From: an uncultured Candidatus Melainabacteria bacterium
Lineage (GTDB): Bacteria > Cyanobacteriota > Vampirovibrionia > LMEP-6097
Direction of reading: 5' to 3'
Length of the DNA stretch: 7,832 nucleotides
Assembly (NCBI GenBank): GCA_937927525.1
Contig: CALBDR010000514.1
Location: 1-7,832 of the forward strand
The translations under genes were made by a program, and so were the position numbers. Position 1 is the first letter of the stretch. Every line of letters starts with the position of its first letter. Under the pieces are notes generated by a model. It worked only from the letters and a program-made list of their open reading frames with translations. It had not been told where the DNA came from and made no database searches. Below, piece after piece: positions 7,274 to 7,832 of the stretch.

Positions 7274-7832
7274 TTCTTCAGCTCTAAAAGCCATTTTTGG
7301 AGATGTAGATAAACTCAATACAGAATCTACTCTCTTAGAAGATTCTACTATCTCTACTCCAGATGATTGGATAGATACAGGTTCAAAAGCTCTTAACGTT
7401 ATTGTCTCGGGCTCACTATCTAAAGGAATTCCTGTTGGAAGAATTACAGGTTTTGCTGGACCTTCCGGAGCAGGGAAAACTCTTATCATAAACAAAATTA
7501 TGGCCAATGCCCAAAAAAAGGGTTATATGGCTGTAATTTGGGATTCAGAGGTTGCAGTAGATAAACAGAGTGCAGCAAATGTTGGTTTAGACCCTAAGAG
7601 GACTAAATATTACCCAGTCGAAACAGTAGAGGATTGCCGCAATCAAATTAGCACGTTTCTTGATAACGTAATTGCTGCAAATGACCCTTCTTTGAAGTTT
7701 ATTGTTTCTATTGATTCTTTAGGTAACCTAGCTTCTTCCAAAGAAATTGAAGATGCAAGAAAAGGAAAAGATGCTGCAGATGTAGGTCAACGAGCTAAAG
7801 CTGTAAAAAGCATGATGAGAGCCATTACATAC
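7254..7832 (+). CDS. uvsX: UvsX/RecA-like recombinase, 5' part, cut by the window edge
   Basis: The first 193 codons of a RecA-family strand-exchange protein; T4 UvsX has about 390, so roughly half is visible. It coats single-stranded DNA and invades homologous duplex for repair and for starting recombination-dependent replication. Numbered from ATG 7257, the core has the Walker A loop GPSGAGKT (68-75), DSE with the catalytic Glu98, and the Walker B strand FIVSID (148-153), followed by SLGNLAS and a helix with KEIEDAR. T4 UvsX has almost the same SLGNLAS-KKE-EDA stretch. The P-loop here is nearer the bacterial RecA consensus than T4's own SKSFKS. Residues 1-40 form the usual polar N-terminal segment. 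Two adjacent ATGs (7254 and 7257) follow an in-frame TAA at 7242; I took the first, but either could be used. The start lies within the last codons of the upstream gene, with no Shine-Dalgarno sequence, so translation is probably coupled. Confidence 0.95.
   Translation, partial: MMKKSTNSSALKAIFGDVDKLNTESTLLEDSTISTPDDWIDTGSKALNVIVSGSLSKGIPVGRITGFAGPSGAGKTLIINKIMANAQKKGYMAVIWDSEVAVDKQSAANVGLDPKRTKYYPVETVEDCRNQISTFLDNVIAANDPSLKFIVSIDSLGNLASSKEIEDARKGKDAADVGQRAKAVKSMMRAITY

Noticed and set aside
7142..7507. A 121-codon open frame on the minus strand across the Sm-like and uvsX genes
   Set aside because: It lies opposite two well-supported overlapping + strand genes, one with clear RecA motifs, and its translation shows no recognisable domain.

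Overview
The window reads as part of the replication and recombination core of a tailed phage of the T4-like (Straboviridae-related) group, probably a large, AT-rich, marine-type or otherwise environmental myovirus. The evidence is three recognisable T4 core proteins on one strand: a gp46-type SbcC/Rad50 recombination ATPase, a gp43-type family B DNA polymerase, and the N-terminal half of a UvsX/RecA-type recombinase. Gene packing is very tight. By eye, the DNA is roughly 30-35% G+C.

Layout from left to right, all on the + strand: (i) 2-256, the 3' end of an unidentified gene, possibly a glycosyltransferase; (ii) 253-960, a small GT9/heptosyltransferase-like protein; (iii) 968-2767, the gp46-like ATPase with a zinc hook; (iv) 2803-4035, a GT-B (GT4-like) glycosyltransferase; (v) 4066-6618, a complete family B DNA polymerase with 3'-5' exonuclease and a C-terminal clamp-binding tail, starting at GTG; (vi) 6621-6935, a 104-residue protein I do not recognise; (vii) 6911-7273, a 120-residue protein whose first half resembles the Sm-like proteins of cyanophage-type phages; (viii) 7254-7832, a uvsX-like recombinase cut off by the window edge. 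Spacings run from overlaps of 4, 25 and 20 bases to gaps of at most 35 bases. There is no room for long regulatory regions, and I see no tRNA, CRISPR array, insertion sequence or convincing terminator.

Functionally, the polymerase copies the genome. The gp46 ATPase, with a gp47-type nuclease that is not in this window, resects DNA ends. UvsX pairs the resulting single strands with homologous duplex, which starts recombination-dependent replication. Two clear glycosyltransferases, and perhaps a third, are interleaved with these genes. They could modify virion proteins, phage DNA or host surface glycans; the sequence does not say which.

Two features stand out. None of the seven visible gene starts has a recognisable Shine-Dalgarno sequence, which suggests a host that initiates translation without it, such as Bacteroidota or some cyanobacteria. 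Two small uncharacterised genes, one a candidate RNA-binding Sm-like protein, sit between the polymerase and the recombinase. I see no clearly new system here: most of the window is a conventional T4-type core with accessory insertions.
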